A stretch of DNA of 64,000 bases, from positions 1,276,001 to 1,340,000 of the forward strand of contig CALZFC010000093.1 of NCBI GenBank assembly GCA_945643635.1, read 5' to 3'. Made by a program: the position numbers and the translations under genes. The notes beneath the pieces were generated by a model, which was given only the letters and a program-made list of their open reading frames with translations, had not been told where the DNA came from and made no database searches. The DNA is from Allodiplogaster sudhausi (lineage: Eukaryota > Nematoda > Chromadorea > Rhabditida > Diplogasteridae). Of this stretch, positions 12,232 through 24,315 are shown one piece after another (the stretch's first letter is position 1; each line of letters begins with the position of its first letter).

Positions 12232-12560
12232 CTGAAATTTACTCAAGAAATTTGCAGATTTTAACATATTTTGCATTATGTAGTACAGAAGCTTATTGTG
12301 AATTACTATAGGAAGTGCCTTTAGAACCGACCATGAGAAGTTGTAAAGACAAACGAAGGAAGCCGCCGACTCAACCATTCTCTTATTGCGTCAAACATTA
12401 ATTAAGTGCCTAGCCTGAACATGCAAGTATTCATGAATGACTGTAGATTCGGGTGAGCAATAGGCACCTAAATTATTAAATAGTATTTAAAAAATTACAA
12501 TAAAAAAAGGGCTTGAACGAGCTCAAAGTTACTCTTGTACATTGAAAATAATTTTTTTAC

Positions 12561-13780
12561 CTCAACACACCTTGCCGAAGCAGACTCTTTCTCGCTTTTT
12601 TCAGCTGCCTCCGTAAAAGTAATTGCTACTTGCATTTGCACTAATATATTTCTCACGATTACTTGACTGCTCATGGTTACCAGGTCAGCAATAGAAGTTC
12701 GTAAATAGGAATGAACTCCTTTCCAATTTCCGAATGAGTTTCTAGTTTCAAACATACTACAATTCCGTGTTCATAAATACATATACATACATGTTTTAAT
12801 AAAATCTGGAAATTTTAAAAGAGGGAGGATGGCGCAACTTTTCAAAAGATTCTTCAAGCTATGTATTAATACGTATGCAATCACACTATTTTTTCTTCTC
12901 AATCTTGCTACACTAACTACATGTTGCGAGCAAGTAGTAATTTCATGGTAATACATGCACATAAATCAACTTTGTCTTAAAGGGCAATAGTTCAAATTGG
13001 CGCGGCCTTTGTTATTTTCATGCAGCGAAATTATGCGGCCTGTAAAAAAGCACGCGAGATTAAGAGTTACTATTACCCAGAATGACCAAGAATTGGTAGC
13101 GGCATTCTATTTTTCTCTTTCGCTTGCCTGTTTTGAGAGACGCGACGACAATGGTCAGGAAACTAGAAAAAAACTTCGGTTAAGTTTCATGCTCCTTTAA
13201 AAGAAGTCCCACAATTTTTTCGAGGTTTATGATCGTACCTCACATATCTAGTTAATTCTAGCCATTTTTCATACCAGCTGCCTCGGTAAAACTATGATTA
13301 TAATTGCCATCTTCGCTTGTCACACGAGCTCTTTTTTCTGGTGCCAGCTGAAATACATTGAAATGGATCATGAAATCTGTAACTTATAATTAGGAAAAAA
13401 ATTCGGTCTTTTCACTTCTTGAAAGAAAAAGATCTCTGACATGAAGCACATAATTGCATTTCGAGCAAACTACAAATACCAAAAATAGCTTAATTTTCTG
13501 CTAATAAAATGATTAAATGTAGATATTAATTTATGCTAATCCTGTAGAGGTTTGAAAGTCAATTATGTGGATTATGCAAGAAATTTGGCCACTTCATGAA
13601 TTTGAGAATTCTTGACATCTCTGATCTTTTATTCACCGGTATGTAATCAAACTCCTTAGGTTCGTCCCTGTTGTGTGGTTGTGCTTGGGAATGGGAAACT
13701 TGCGCTAGGACCCTTTTTATCAACAACTTCCTGACATCAACAATAAAATAGGTAGAGAAATGGGAAGAGAGACAGTTCAC
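12561..13780 (-). CDS. Possible multi-exon gene, unknown product
   Basis: Three protein-like pieces lie on the minus strand: about 13697-13635 (segment DEPKEFDYIP before a GTGAAT donor), 13347-13275 (after TTTCAG, containing GNYNHSFTEAA before GTATGA) and 12755-12561 (ATG-led, containing AITFTEAAEKSEKESASA before GTAAAA). Two of them share the F-T-E-A-A element, suggesting an internal exon duplication. Junction phases could not all be reconciled and no family is recognised. It may be a small unknown gene or degenerating exons; low confidence. Confidence 0.25.
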
Positions 13781-13789
13781 TGTGTGCGC

Positions 13790-15942
13790 AACATGGCCGA
13801 CTGACTTATGAAGTCAAACAAAAGCCAGGTAGGTAGAACAGTGCTTACGAGGAACAATAATTACCACCAAACAATGTTATAATAGCGGCATTCATAAAGT
13901 ACCCAACTCGGCAATTCAAATATAATAAGAGGGTAAGAATTAGATATGAGGGGAATCATCGAGACAGGTAAAATTCAAACTTTGCAATGGCCGCCACTAT
14001 ATTGTACTTTTTATAGTCAACATTGGATTTATCTTCTGAGTAACTTCATTGGTGAGTATGGCAAAGTGAATAGTTATACTTTTTTTAAACTAGCTAGCTG
14101 GGAATTGGGATGCGGAAAAATAGAAGAAAATTCCATAGAAGCAGTGTGGCACCAACACACGCAAAACAATTTTGTCGTTTTTTCCCAGGGTCGCAAAAGG
14201 TCAAGGACATTTTGTAGTTGTGGCGTTTTCGGCGTCACGAAAACTACAAAATAGGTTAGGAATCTCAAGATATATTTGAACCTCATTTTGTTTAATCCAA
14301 ACAAATACTTTTCCGTGTGCCAAAAACTCAATCTTGAATTCGCCTGTCACACGAATGAGAGATCATGCGATTTAGAGAAACTCGACTATAATAGGCAATA
14401 GATTACGGTTGGCATTCATGCTCCTTCAATACAATATTTCAAGTGTTTTCAAGTATTTACATATTTCGCTTTTGTGCTACTTACAATTTTAATTTGCGAG
14501 CGAGAATTGACATTGTTAAAAATTACTTACCAGCAATAGTGCATAATACTTACAACATAGTTGTACTTTATATTTCTACCATTTTAAATGTATCAATGAG
14601 ATAATAAATCCAATGGATGAACATTGGATTTATTATCTTGTTGATACATTTAAAATGGTAGAAAATATAGAAGAGAGAGAGAAATTACAGAGAGAAAAAG
14701 GAAAGAACTGAGTCCTTCGCACTGTGCCTTGCTTATCTCAATAGCATTTGAAAGTTGTTTCCTCAGGGCACGTTCGTCTATCTTTCTTGGAAGTAGTTCG
14801 ATATCGCACTTTCCGTTTCTAGTTATCTTTCTCATCATCATTCTTAAAGATCCCGAGATTCTGGCATTTTCTATCATAACATCTGCATGAAATTAGCCCG
14901 TATTTCAGTCTGTCACTTAGTATGACGATTGAAATGCTAATCGCACTATTTAGAAGCCATATAACGTTATTTCGTTCATGTATTATGAAGCTCCATGTTT
15001 TCTGCGCCCTACATTGGGCGAGTTCGACATCTAGATCGCTCGGCGCAGACTGCACGATATGCGTTGCAGATACGAAGGGAGAGTGAAAATAAGAGAGAGT
15101 GTACGAGAGAGGAAGAGAGAGAAAGATAGAACGAAAAAAAACAACTCGTAAGTAGTTCACTGAAAGCAATGGGCCATTTTACAACGCCTAAATAATTTCG
15201 GAAGTTCCTGCACTTTTCCCTTTCGACATATCTTTGACTTGATCTATCTGCAGCAGACTCTTAATCAGCCTTCCATATGCCTACTTATACTTTCTTTTTC
15301 TGACGCTCTCTTTCTCTCTTCGCTCTATTCATGCCCATTTCACTCTCGTTCTCTCTCTCCTTTTTTTATCTGATCTCTTTCTCCCTTTCTCTCTCTCTCT
15401 CTTCCTCTCAAACTCCTTCTCTATGTAGCTGTCTCTCTATCTTTCCCTCCCTATCTCGGTCTCAATCTTCTTCTCTTGCTCTCTCTCGCCCTCAAACTTC
15501 TCTCTCTCTCTCTCTCTCTCTGTATTCTCCACAACACACTCTTTAATGGTAGTCTCCTCTTCACGTGTGCCTCCTTCTTTCCAGTTCATCTTTACCAGAG
15601 CACCGCTGAGCGTCTCACTGTGAGCGATGAAGTCCCGTCATTAATGTGAAGGCCACTACTCATCTAACGAACATATTTATGCATCTCAAAAACGCTTTAC
15701 TTCTTTTTTGCTCAGTTATTTTTTGCTCTTTTTTGGAGTCAACGTTTAAAAAGAATGTTTTACGACTTTAAACAGTTTAAGAAAAATCTCTATTAATTCT
15801 TTAACTGTTTATATTGCCCAGACTTTGTCTGTTAGATAAGCGCAAATATACCCGATATCAACGTCCCAACCGTATCGTATATGCTTTCCGCTATGGTATT
15901 TCTTTTTTATATTTTAATATTGACTAATTAGCAAGAGAGAAA
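13790..15942. other. Intergenic with a hairpin and CT/GA tracts
   Basis: This stretch holds the inverted repeat at 14569-14669. It also has a minus-strand frame at about 15169-14820 with a hydrophobic segment (WLLNSAISISIVIL), which could be a relic membrane-protein exon, and CT tracts at 15300-15540. A possible promoter for the thioesterase lies within 15560-15942, but no convincing element could be named. Confidence 0.45.
14569..14669. repeat. 101-bp hairpin (about 47-bp arms)
   Basis: The arm starting TATATTTCTACCATTTTAA is complementary, with three or four mismatches, to the arm ending TTAAAATGGTAGAAAATATA. The loop is about 6 bases near 14618. It may be a small foldback/MITE or a transcribed hairpin; no protein is coded. 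Confidence 0.8.
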
Positions 15943-16604
15943 ATGCCCGCGGCAGCAGCCACTGCTCTCGACCTCTCAACGAGCCAAGAAGAAGACGAGC
16001 GCCTCCTCGCAAAGGTCGCCGAAGAGTTCGCCGTGCTCGCCGATGTCGACGACTTTAATCGTGTAGCGGCAAAGGTAAATTGTTATTTTAAATTTCCCGC
16101 CATGACAACAATTCAAACACTTTTCCCCCCCTTTTTTATGACATTTAACATCGCCATCCTCTTTTGAAGGTTCGCCCACTTTCCGCTTCGCCAGGTTGTC
16201 TCGTCTGCGAGCTCGTCGTTGGCAAGGAGCATGTCAATGCGAAGGTGCTTATTTGAGAGTGTCTGAAAATAGTCTTTTGGAAAATTTGAATTTCCCGCCC
16301 ATGACTCGTTTTGCGCCTGATTCAGGGCACATTACACGGTGGCTTCTCGGCTGCGCTCGTCGATGTCGTGACGGCGCGTGCCATGGGCATGCACGTACGA
16401 GAGAATGCCATGGCTTCAGTCGAGATTGCGGCCAGGTGGGGGCGGGGGCTATTTTTAGTGCGGATTACGGTAGGGGTATTTTTTAATTTTAAATAAAGAA
16501 AATATTTTCAGCTACATTCTGCCTATCATGCTCGACGAACGAATCGAAATTGTCGCCACAGTGCTTAAAGTCGATATGCTTTTATATTTTTCTCACTCTC
16601 ACTC

Positions 16605-16647
<43 letters not shown>

Positions 16648-16923
16648 ATGTCTCCTTTACATTTTTTTCCCTCTCAACTCCTCTTCTCTCACTCTCACCA
16701 TCAGCATTTCTCTATCTCTGTCTCTTTATCTCGCACTTTCTAAATTTCTCTTGCTCTTTCTCTCTCCCTCCCCTTCTCTCTCCAGGTTGGCCGCTCTCTC
16801 ATCTTCACCGACATTGAGTTCCGAAAGGAGGACTATCGTATCGCTGTCAAGGGCAAGCACACCGCGGCGATTCTGCCGGGAGAGCCGCCTCGCGATTCGG
16901 CCGGCAGGCCTATACAGTACTAG
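15943..16923 (+). CDS. ACOT13/THEM2-like acyl-CoA thioesterase, hotdog fold, complete
   Basis: Hydrolyses fatty acyl-CoA thioesters to free acid and CoA; relatives of this PaaI/ACOT13 group act as tetramers in cytosol and mitochondria. Five exons, all in phase: 15943-16074, 16170-16244, 16326-16435, 16512-16569, 16786-16923, giving 170 residues. Seen: HVNAKGTLHGGFSAALVD, carrying the Asn, the HGG turn and the Asp of the hotdog active site; then MASVEIA (the Ser region), SYILPIMLDERIEIVATVLK and GRSLIFTDIEF, matching the last strands of the fold; then KGKHTAAI near the end. The N-terminal extension of about 50 residues is longer than in the 140-residue mammalian enzyme. Exon 4 ends at a GTCGAT donor; the following intron carries a (CT)n tract of about 200 bp. 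The start is the first ATG after an in-frame upstream stop. AATAAA-like signals follow near 17184. Confidence 0.93.
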
Positions 16924-18822
16924 TCTCGGTACAATGATAAGAGATCAGAGATCATAGATCATTGATCATTGATCAAAGTTCACAGAACATAAATTATTGA
17001 TCACAGATGCTACTTACATCAATCATAATCATAATCATAATCATAATCTATAACGTATTATTTATTGACGAGTATACATACATACTTCTGACAATGAATG
17101 GAATGCGCCTCCTCAAATGTCCATCAAAGTTGTTGATGGCATATGATAATATGATATTTATTATGAGTGCTGATATTAAACTCTAAATAAAATGTCTTGG
17201 ATATGTATTAAGATTTGAAATGCGATGACAACCGGAGAAGAAAATTTTTATTTCACACGAGATGGATTGCCTTAATTAGGGCTCGGATAAGAAGAACTTT
17301 AGCATTAGTTCAAGTGTAGTTGAAGGAATAGTTCAGCTGGACAAGAAAGATTCACTCTAATACATGACAAACAGAGCCCTGTAAAAATGCACTTACACAA
17401 GTTTTGTGCCCCTTTCTCTGTGGCATTCTTGCTCTCATCAGACGCAACTTCTTGATTTTATCATTTGTTATAGTATAATGCTGTTGAATATCTTCTTCTT
17501 TTTCTTGCCTGTCACGATAACGGTGGATCATTGATCATAGGTAATTTAATAGGACATGTGAAATAGAATTAATTATCATGTATTCTATTAGATCTGCGCA
17601 TCCTCTCACGCTAATTCGCACTTGCCACAAGCGATCTCGTCATTTTGAATGCGCCACTCGGCTCTGCAATTACTTACTGCAGCAATATTTATTACCAATT
17701 CATTTTTAGGTGATAAAAGTAAAAAAAGATCAGTTTTTCATTTCTGCATCTCTTCGACTCCTCGAAAACATCAACAGTAATGCCTTCCTATATCTCCTGC
17801 TGTTGGCCACAGTTGAATTTCGACCAGCCTTCAGAAGGCCATTCATTGTTCGGTTAGAAATAATAGCACGCCCATTTTCACTTAACGAATCTTCCAGTGG
17901 TTCCTGCAAAGGTTCCAGAACATTATGAGAGGGTCAAGGTCTGCCCGGGCTTGGGAACATTCCAGGATTTTTAGAGTTCTGCTAAGACCGCTTAAACTTA
18001 CTTTTCGGAAGCTTCCGAAATCATCCGGCTCCTCCGCCCGATCTGGAGGACATTCCAGACGATTTCGAAATTTCAACTTTAGCCCGGGTTATGGAATTTT
18101 CAAGAAGATAACGGTAGGGGGCGTATTCAATTCCAATCACTTAATTCTTCATACGACCGCAGCAATGTGTGAACAAATGTTTTTTTTCTAAAATAAACAA
18201 ATTGAGATACAATAAAACAAAATATTCGTGCTTCACTTCTGCATTTTCATCACTTCAAATACAAACAGGATCATATGTATCAGCCATGCTGGTATCATTA
18301 TTTGGAATAAATTTGTATTTTGGTCGAGTTGGTCAGGATTAAGAATCTCTATCACGAGTCAGTAGTCAAAAGAGTGTATTCCCCCCTTTTGTCATTCAGT
18401 TAAGACAAGAAGGGGAGGTTGTCTGCCGTAGACGTGATACATTTAGTGGGAAAATAGTATCAAGAATTTCTTGTTCAGACCGTATGTAGCATACGTGTGA
18501 CTTTGGCGTTGTTCAACTCATTGTCTAGCGTCAACGAATAATTGAAACAAGGAAAAGATACTTCCTGGTGTCGTGTCGGTCTGTGTTTTATAGTTGCGCC
18601 AAATTTTGGCTTCAGAATTGTTGGGGAAAAACCTACAAAAAAAATATATACATACGTAAAAATCAATTCGTCTTATTCCTGTGCAAATTATGTCCATTGC
18701 TGTCTCTTTAGTCCTTCCACGATATCTCTTCTATTTTTTTGTTTTCGAGTGCTTTTTATCTTTTTTTAAATATATTTTTTGAAATCATATTCCTCATGAT
18801 CAATCTCTTCTTATGTTTCAGA
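16924..18822. other. Spacer with relic receptor tail and duplicated upstream block
   Basis: A short CATAAT microsatellite occurs at 17023-17047. At 17595-17680 there is a relic of the receptor-family tail: read in one frame it gives LATSDLVILNAPLGS, like the tail at 24260-24310. From about 17920 to 18820 the sequence is a diverged copy of 21790-22620 (shared GAATTTTCAAGAAGAT, GACGTGATACATTTAGTGGG, TTGTCTAGCGTC, AATCAATTCGTCTTAT). The relic tail implies that another receptor copy once stood upstream of the first one now visible. Confidence 0.6.
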
Positions 18823-19083
18823 ATGCTGGACTCAGACTCAATTCCCTTGGCCCTCGGCATTTCCATTCCTCTCTTCTGGCGCTTCACTTTCATGGTCACA
18901 TGCGGGGTTGCGATCTTTCTCAACATCTTCTTTTTGGTTTTGTAATATCGCTTCTCAAGCGAAACGACAGCGTCGACGGGTTAGTCCACTCTCTTTGTCT
19001 CTCTCTCCCTCTCTCTCTCTCTCCATCACTCTCTTTGTCTCTCTCTCCCTCTCTCTCCATCACTCTCTTTGTCTCTCTCTCTT

Positions 19084-19118
<35 letters not shown>

Positions 19119-20017
19119 CTCTCTCTCCATTTTCAGGTACCGCCGTGTCCTTGCGCTCTTTGCATGTTCCGATATTTACTACTCGCTGGCGCTCATGGCT
19201 GCTGCTTTTATCTGTCATAGATTTTTTATCTCCATTTCCCCCCTTGATCTTTCTCTTTGTTACGATAGAAACTACGAGAGTTCATGTCCGATCTCAACAG
19301 TTCGAATCTCTCTAGCTTTTTTTACTACGTTCTGAGTTGAGAGAAGAATTTACATATACGTAGTTGTAAGTTTAAATGTACATAGATATATAAAAAAATT
19401 TTGATGCTGACTAACATAAATAAAAAAATTAGTCTCAATTTTTTTAGCACTATCGCATAATGCCCGGCGCGATTCTAATCGTCGACATGTTCGGAGTCAC
19501 TTTCTCCACCGACACCAACTTAATCCTCTTCGCTGATATCTTCGCCTACTTCCTCTGCATTGTTGTGGTAGATTATTATTTCTGTTATCATGTTAATATC
19601 GTGCGTCCTTTACTAATGACAATAAGCATAGTATGAATGACATTATTTGACTTATTTAAAACTTTTACTTCGTTGCAGCCTGACATCGGTTTTGTCTACC
19701 GCTTTTTGTTAATCAAAAGGTAACTATAAAATTAGTCTTTCGAAAAGTAACTCTATTTTCTAATTTAAACTTGGTTTCAGATATCGATCGATCTCAATTT
19801 TTTACCGGAATGTACCATTCGCTATTTTCATCGTTGGAGTGAGAGATGGAATTAAAAATCGTAGACACAATGCTGCCGCCGTTGCTAAGTCTCCTTTTTT
19901 TGGGGGATGACGTGAGGGGGGACTTGACGAGGTAGTTTGCCTGATTCTCTCAAAAATCGTGCCGCGATGTACATACATATCTATTCTCATAGCCCACCTC
20001 GGTGTGACTCGCTAAAG

Positions 20018-20246
20018 CATCTGGGAAGAGAATCCCATCCTGAAGGGTGGAAGAAGAGCGAGAGAGTGTTGTGGGGGAGAGAGTTTTCGCTCAGCTCGGG
20101 GGAGAACCATGGACTCGATGACCTAGGCTTATTGTTAGCCAGACATTGTGGGGGTGCACTCTGCTCGCTCTTCTACCAACTGAGTGAACACTCTCTCTTC
20201 CTCAACACTCTCTCGCTCTTCTTCCACCCAACAGGCATCCCAGATG
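20018..20246. repeat. Inverted-repeat insert with tRNA-like core (SINE candidate)
   Basis: The arms 20018-20092 and 20190-20246 are largely complementary (shared GGTGGAAGAAGAGCGAGAG and AGTGTTG). On the minus strand, the interior reads CACTCAGTTGGTAGAAGAGC, close to a tRNA A box/D arm. It then has GGCTAACAATAAGCC, which folds as a 4-bp stem with a 7-base loop, and TAGGTCATCGAGTCC, a weak B box. This suggests a tRNA-derived retroposon with foldback ends inside the receptor intron. No functional tRNA is claimed. Confidence 0.45.
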
Positions 20247-20319
20247 TATGGGGCGAGCTAGATATGAGATGCATCGCACTTTTTGAGAGGACACCAACCT
20301 ACCTCGCCTGGCTCCCCCT

Positions 20320-20320
<1 letters not shown>

Positions 20321-20353
<33 letters not shown>
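20321..20353. repeat. Uninterrupted 33-base poly(C) tract
   Basis: A run of 33 C residues, so G33 on the minus strand, in an intron of receptor copy A. Long mono-G tracts can form quadruplexes and in C. elegans depend on the DOG-1/FANCJ helicase for stability. Run length is prone to assembly error. Confidence 0.9.
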
Positions 20354-20354
<1 letters not shown>

Positions 20355-21716
20355 AGACAAGAAGGCGACTCTACTAATTTCTTTAATCGAACAAAGACGA
20401 CCAATAATTCAGCAATTTGTAGATCTAATCTTAGATATTTAAGATATTATTATATGTACATGTCGACATAAATTACTACTGGAAAATTTAATGATCTTAC
20501 CATTAGATTCTACTATGGACGGCGCTGCTTTCTGCAGCCGGAATGTTGATGTATGCGCCAGAAGAAGGCTTCTACGAGAGAATGACCGCTATCGGAGCAT
20601 TGCAGTATAATTATCCAGTCGTTGGACTCGAGAGCAAACGAGTTCGCAAAAGATGGAATCTTTTTTTTTTTGCTGACAAGGAGAGAAAGAATCTTTGCGT
20701 TTATATATATTTATTTATTCATTTGTACATTGCGTTTAATGATGTGACAACATTACAATGACTTGTCAGATGCAAAAAATTCCCGTTGAAGGATTAAATA
20801 TTGTGAAGAATAATTTAAAAAAAAATATGATAGAAGGGAGGGGGATAAGGGAAACTGATCCTCCGAGTCTCCTGGCATACGACCGAATTGAACGGGGTGA
20901 GCGACTTCCTGAGAGTGGGCAACGCCAAACAGCACTTGAGGAGAGTGCTAAAGCCAACATACTAAGAGGACCCGGAGGGCAGCTGGGTCGATTGAGAGAG
21001 GGGTGAAAGAGAGAAGTATGCTTGTGTAACCGGAAGTTGTAGAGAAATGTGCTGTCGTATTTATTGAGTCTTGCAGATGGGCAGGCAGAAAATACTTCTT
21101 TTTCTGCTCGTCTTCATGGCCGAGTTCGCGATGCTCGTTCTCATGGTCTTCTGCGGCGTGGCTGTCCTCCTCGAAGTCAAGGCTTCCTCGATGTCTGCTC
21201 AAGCAAAGCGCATGCATCGCAGGGCACTGCTCATGCTCACTCTACAGGTAGAGAATCTTTTGCGATTAAAAATTTAAATTTCCCGCAATGACCAGTAATC
21301 ACTTTTTTCCAAGTTCTAATTTACTTCATCCACTAAAGGCAGTCCTTCCTGCTCTCTGCGCATACGCGCCCTTCTTCGAGATGATGTTGTACATCTTCCT
21401 GGAGATACAACAAAAGCTGCACACGGACCTCCTCCTGGCCCTGCCGCCCCTCCTCAACCCACTCATCGTCCTCACTCTCACCTCCAAGTACTCCGCTGCT
21501 CTCCGCTCTACTCTCTCCTCCTGCAGGAGTGGCAAGGTCTCGGCGAGGTCTCGTCCACTTTGGCGCTGTTGCCCCTTAGACTGCAACTCACTGCCGTCAG
21601 GTACCTCAACGACCCTTTGGCGCCATCGCAGAACCTTCAAAGAACTAAAAAAAAAACATCGAAGAACCACAAAAATTTATTTTTTTAATTTCATTGAACT
21701 GCAGATATGCAATTAA

Positions 21717-22640
21717 TTAGCATTTATTCTACTAGATCTTCACCTCTTCTACCGCTAATTCGTACTTGTCACAGCCATTTTCTCCATCTTCTATTCACCT
21801 CTGAGGAGTCTCGGGCTTGGAATCTTTTAACATTCCATGATTTTTCGAAATTGACCGAGTTCTGGAAATTGTCTGGCTCGTCCACCCGATCCGGGGAAGA
21901 TTCGAAAAGATTTCGGAAATGGCGACTTTTGCCCGGGTCATGGAATTTTCAAGAAGATTACGGTCTCTTTTTACTTCTTCACTTCTCTAGTTTCTCTTTC
22001 TCTCTATTTCCTTCCTTTGCGTTACTAGTTGTATCTTCTTTGACTATTCATTATTCTTCTATTCTATTGTCCTTTCTAAGGAGTGGATTATCAACATATA
22101 TAATAAATGTGCATCTTACTCGAGGTAGCCAATGTTACAACTGTTTATCACGAGTCAATAGTGAATAGAGCGTGTGCCTCCATTTGTCATTCAGATAAGA
22201 CAAGAAGGAGAGGTTGACAGTCATAGACGTGATACATTTAGTGGGAAAATATTATCAAGTATTTCTATCTTGATGCATATTTACATATTTACATATATGT
22301 AAATATGCATCAAGATAGAAGTTTGGCATTGTTCAATCCCACGCTGGAGAAATGTGTACATTGTCTAGCGTCTACGAATAGTTGAAGTGAGGAAAAATAT
22401 ACTTCCTGTTTTTGTGACGATCTGCGTGTTACAGTTGCGCGAAATGTTGGCGGTAGAATTGGAAAAAATATATACGTAAAAATCAATTCGTCTTATACCA
22501 GAGGAAATTGTGTCCATTGCTGTCTCTTTAATCCTTCCATCTATATCTCTTCTATCTTTTGTTTTCGAGTACCTTTAATTTTTATTTTTTTATATATTTC
22601 TTGAAATCATATTCATCATGAAAAATATTATCAACATCTT
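21717..22640. repeat. Duplicated receptor downstream/upstream spacer, second copy
   Basis: It begins with the diverged receptor tail (about 21740-21810) and then parallels 17580-18820 base for base in long stretches. A third, shorter and more diverged version follows at 22640-22990 (shared GTTCAATTCAACGCTTG, CGAATAGTTGAAGTAAG). It links receptor copies A and B as products of tandem duplication that included about 1 kb of 5' flank. Confidence 0.7.
22263..22320. repeat. Perfect 26-bp-arm hairpin
   Basis: TTCTATCTTGATGCATATTT... is exactly complementary to ...AAATATGCATCAAGATAGAA around a centre at about 22292. It sits in the duplicated spacer at a point where copy A (near 18460) has no such palindrome, so it arose or inserted after the duplication. 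Confidence 0.85.
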
Positions 22641-22995
22641 CTTCTAGCATACATATGTACGAGTGTGTGACTATAGCATTGTTCAATTCAACGCTTGACC
22701 AGAATTGTATTGTCTACATATATGTATCTTACCTTTACGTCTTGCCTCAACGAATAGTTGAAGTAAGAACAACAGATTTAATGGTTTTTGTCTCACTCTG
22801 GCAGTGAGTGTTGTGGAAAACTCACGATCATTTAGAAAAAAATGAATGCTCCTGTTTCCGAGCAAATTGTCCCCATTTCAGTCTGTTTATTCTTTCCACG
22901 ATATGGCTCTCTATCGAATCTTATGTTCTCGATTAATTATTAAGTATTTTTATCGTACAATCACATTTACCATGATATCAATCATAGCATCCCAG

Positions 22996-23104
22996 GATGC
23001 TAGACTCGGACTCAATTCCGACTCAATGCAAGACTCGGACTCAATTCCGACTCAATGCTAGACTCGGACTCAATTCCGACTCAATGCTAGACTCGGACTC
23101 AATT
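22996..23104. repeat. 29-bp minisatellite, four units, resembling the receptor start-codon region
   Basis: Four near-identical 29-bp units begin ATGCTAGACTCGGACTCAAT; the second has ATGCAAGAC and the last is cut short. The unit matches the first 23 bases of receptor exon 1 at 23228 (ATGCTGGACTCGGACTCAAT) with one or two substitutions. Confidence 0.9.
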
Positions 23105-23226
23105 ATAGATGTACATATTTCCTCTCGCTGACATAATTGCATGCTTCTATGGATGTACATATGCAGAAGTGAAACGTGTAGTAGGAAAATGTTATCAAGA
23201 TTTTCTTAGTTAAAGCGTATGTACAG

Positions 23227-24315
23227 GATGCTGGACTCGGACTCAATTCCCGTGGCCCTCGGCATTTCGATTCCTCTCTTCTGGCGCTGCACTGGTCGCA
23301 TGTGGGTTTGCGATCTTTCTCAACATCTTCTTCTTCGTTTTTGTCATGTCGCATGGCAAGCGAAACGACAGCGTCGACGGGTTATTCTCTTAGCAATACA
23401 AAAAGCTCTTTCCTACATTTTTTTTGGAAGAAAACGTGGGAATAAAACAAAAATAAAAATAATCTTAAAGAAAATCAGTGGGCATGCATGTTTCACCTTT
23501 TCTAGAAAAAAAAATCACTCTCTTGCTGTACAGGTACCGCCGTGTGTTGGCGCTCTTTGCATGTTCCGATATTATTACTCACTTGCATTCATCGCGGCCG
23601 CTCCGGTTGAGTATTTAGACTATTATATTGTAGATATCCTTTTCTTCCATTTTCGTTTCCAAGAAAAAAAAATTTAGATGTACTTCGTTCATACCAGACA
23701 AATTTTGATGCAGCCTAAATGATTATCTTCTTACATGAGATACATATCTCCATCCACAAGACAACGACCGCATTTGCTTGCAGATGGACAGCCAAAAAGC
23801 ACTCGTGTTCGTGATGTTCCTGTTCTTGGCCGAGTTCGCGATGCTTGCACTCATGGTCTTCAGTTGCGTGGCTATCCTGAACGAGGTCAAGGCATCCTCG
23901 ATGTCTGCTCAAACAAAGCGCATGCATCGCAGGGCATTGCTAGTGCTCACTCTACGCTTATGTTAGCTTTTTCGATTTGAATTTAAATTTCCCGCCATGA
24001 CCAATAATCAATTTTTTTTATGTTTTAGTTAATCCACTGCAGGCACTCCTTCCTGCTCTCAGCATCTACGCGCCCTTCTTCGAGATGGAGTTGTTCCTCT
24101 TCCTGGATATTGAGCAAAAGTTGCGCACGGACCTCCTCTTGTGCCTGCCGCCCCTCCTGAATCCGCTCATCGTCCTCACTCTCACCTCCAAGTACTCTGC
24201 TCGACTCCGCTCTGCGTTCACCTCATGCAAGAGCCAGTCACCCGGTCATTGGCAGTTGTCACACGCGGCCTCTTCTACTTCGATGCGCCACTCGGCCATA
24301 CAGCGAAGCAACTAA
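23227..24315 (+). pseudogene. Str/Srd-like 7TM chemoreceptor, copy B, internally deleted pseudogene
   Basis: Homologous to copies A and C, but only four of eight exons remain: exon 1 (23227-23380), exon 2 (23534-23605), exon 7 (23784-about 23954) and exon 8 (24043-24315). Exon 1 lacks five bases after the IPLFWRCT region, shifting frame. Exons 3 to 6 are absent between 23606 and 23783. Exon 7 (MDSQKALVFVMFLFLAEF, then SSMSAQTKRMHRRALLVLTL) ends in CTACGCTTAT instead of CTACAG|GTA, so its donor is destroyed. Exon 8 still reads well (IYAPFFEMELFLFLD, LLNPLIVLTLTSKYS) and continues into the tail peptide VVTRGL without the spacer seen after copies A and C. These are several independent lesions, so this is a clear pseudogene. 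Confidence 0.85.

Larger units (their letters stand above)
18823..21716 (+). pseudogene. Str/Srd-like 7TM chemoreceptor, copy A, frameshift in exon 1
   Basis: Serpentine chemoreceptor of the nematode Str/Srd superfamily. Exons: 18823-18979, 19137-about 19215, 19448-19567, 19679-19719, 19781-19838, 20507-about 20640, 21077-21247, 21339-21716. Seen: MLDSDSIPLALGISIPLFW leading TM1, YRRVLALFACSDIYYSLAL (TM2), HYRIMPG and FGVTF (TM3), DIGFVYRFLL, a loop with APEEGFYERM, TM5 followed by SSMSAQAKRMHRRALLMLTLQ, and the last exon with PALCAYAPFFE and LLNPLIVLTLTSKYS. Against copy C, exon 1 has one T too few (GTTTTGT versus GTTTTTGT near 18940), bringing an early stop. The exon 2 donor is also altered. 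The intron after exon 5 holds an inverted-repeat SINE-like insert and a 33-base C tract. A sequencing slip in the T run cannot be excluded. Confidence 0.75.
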
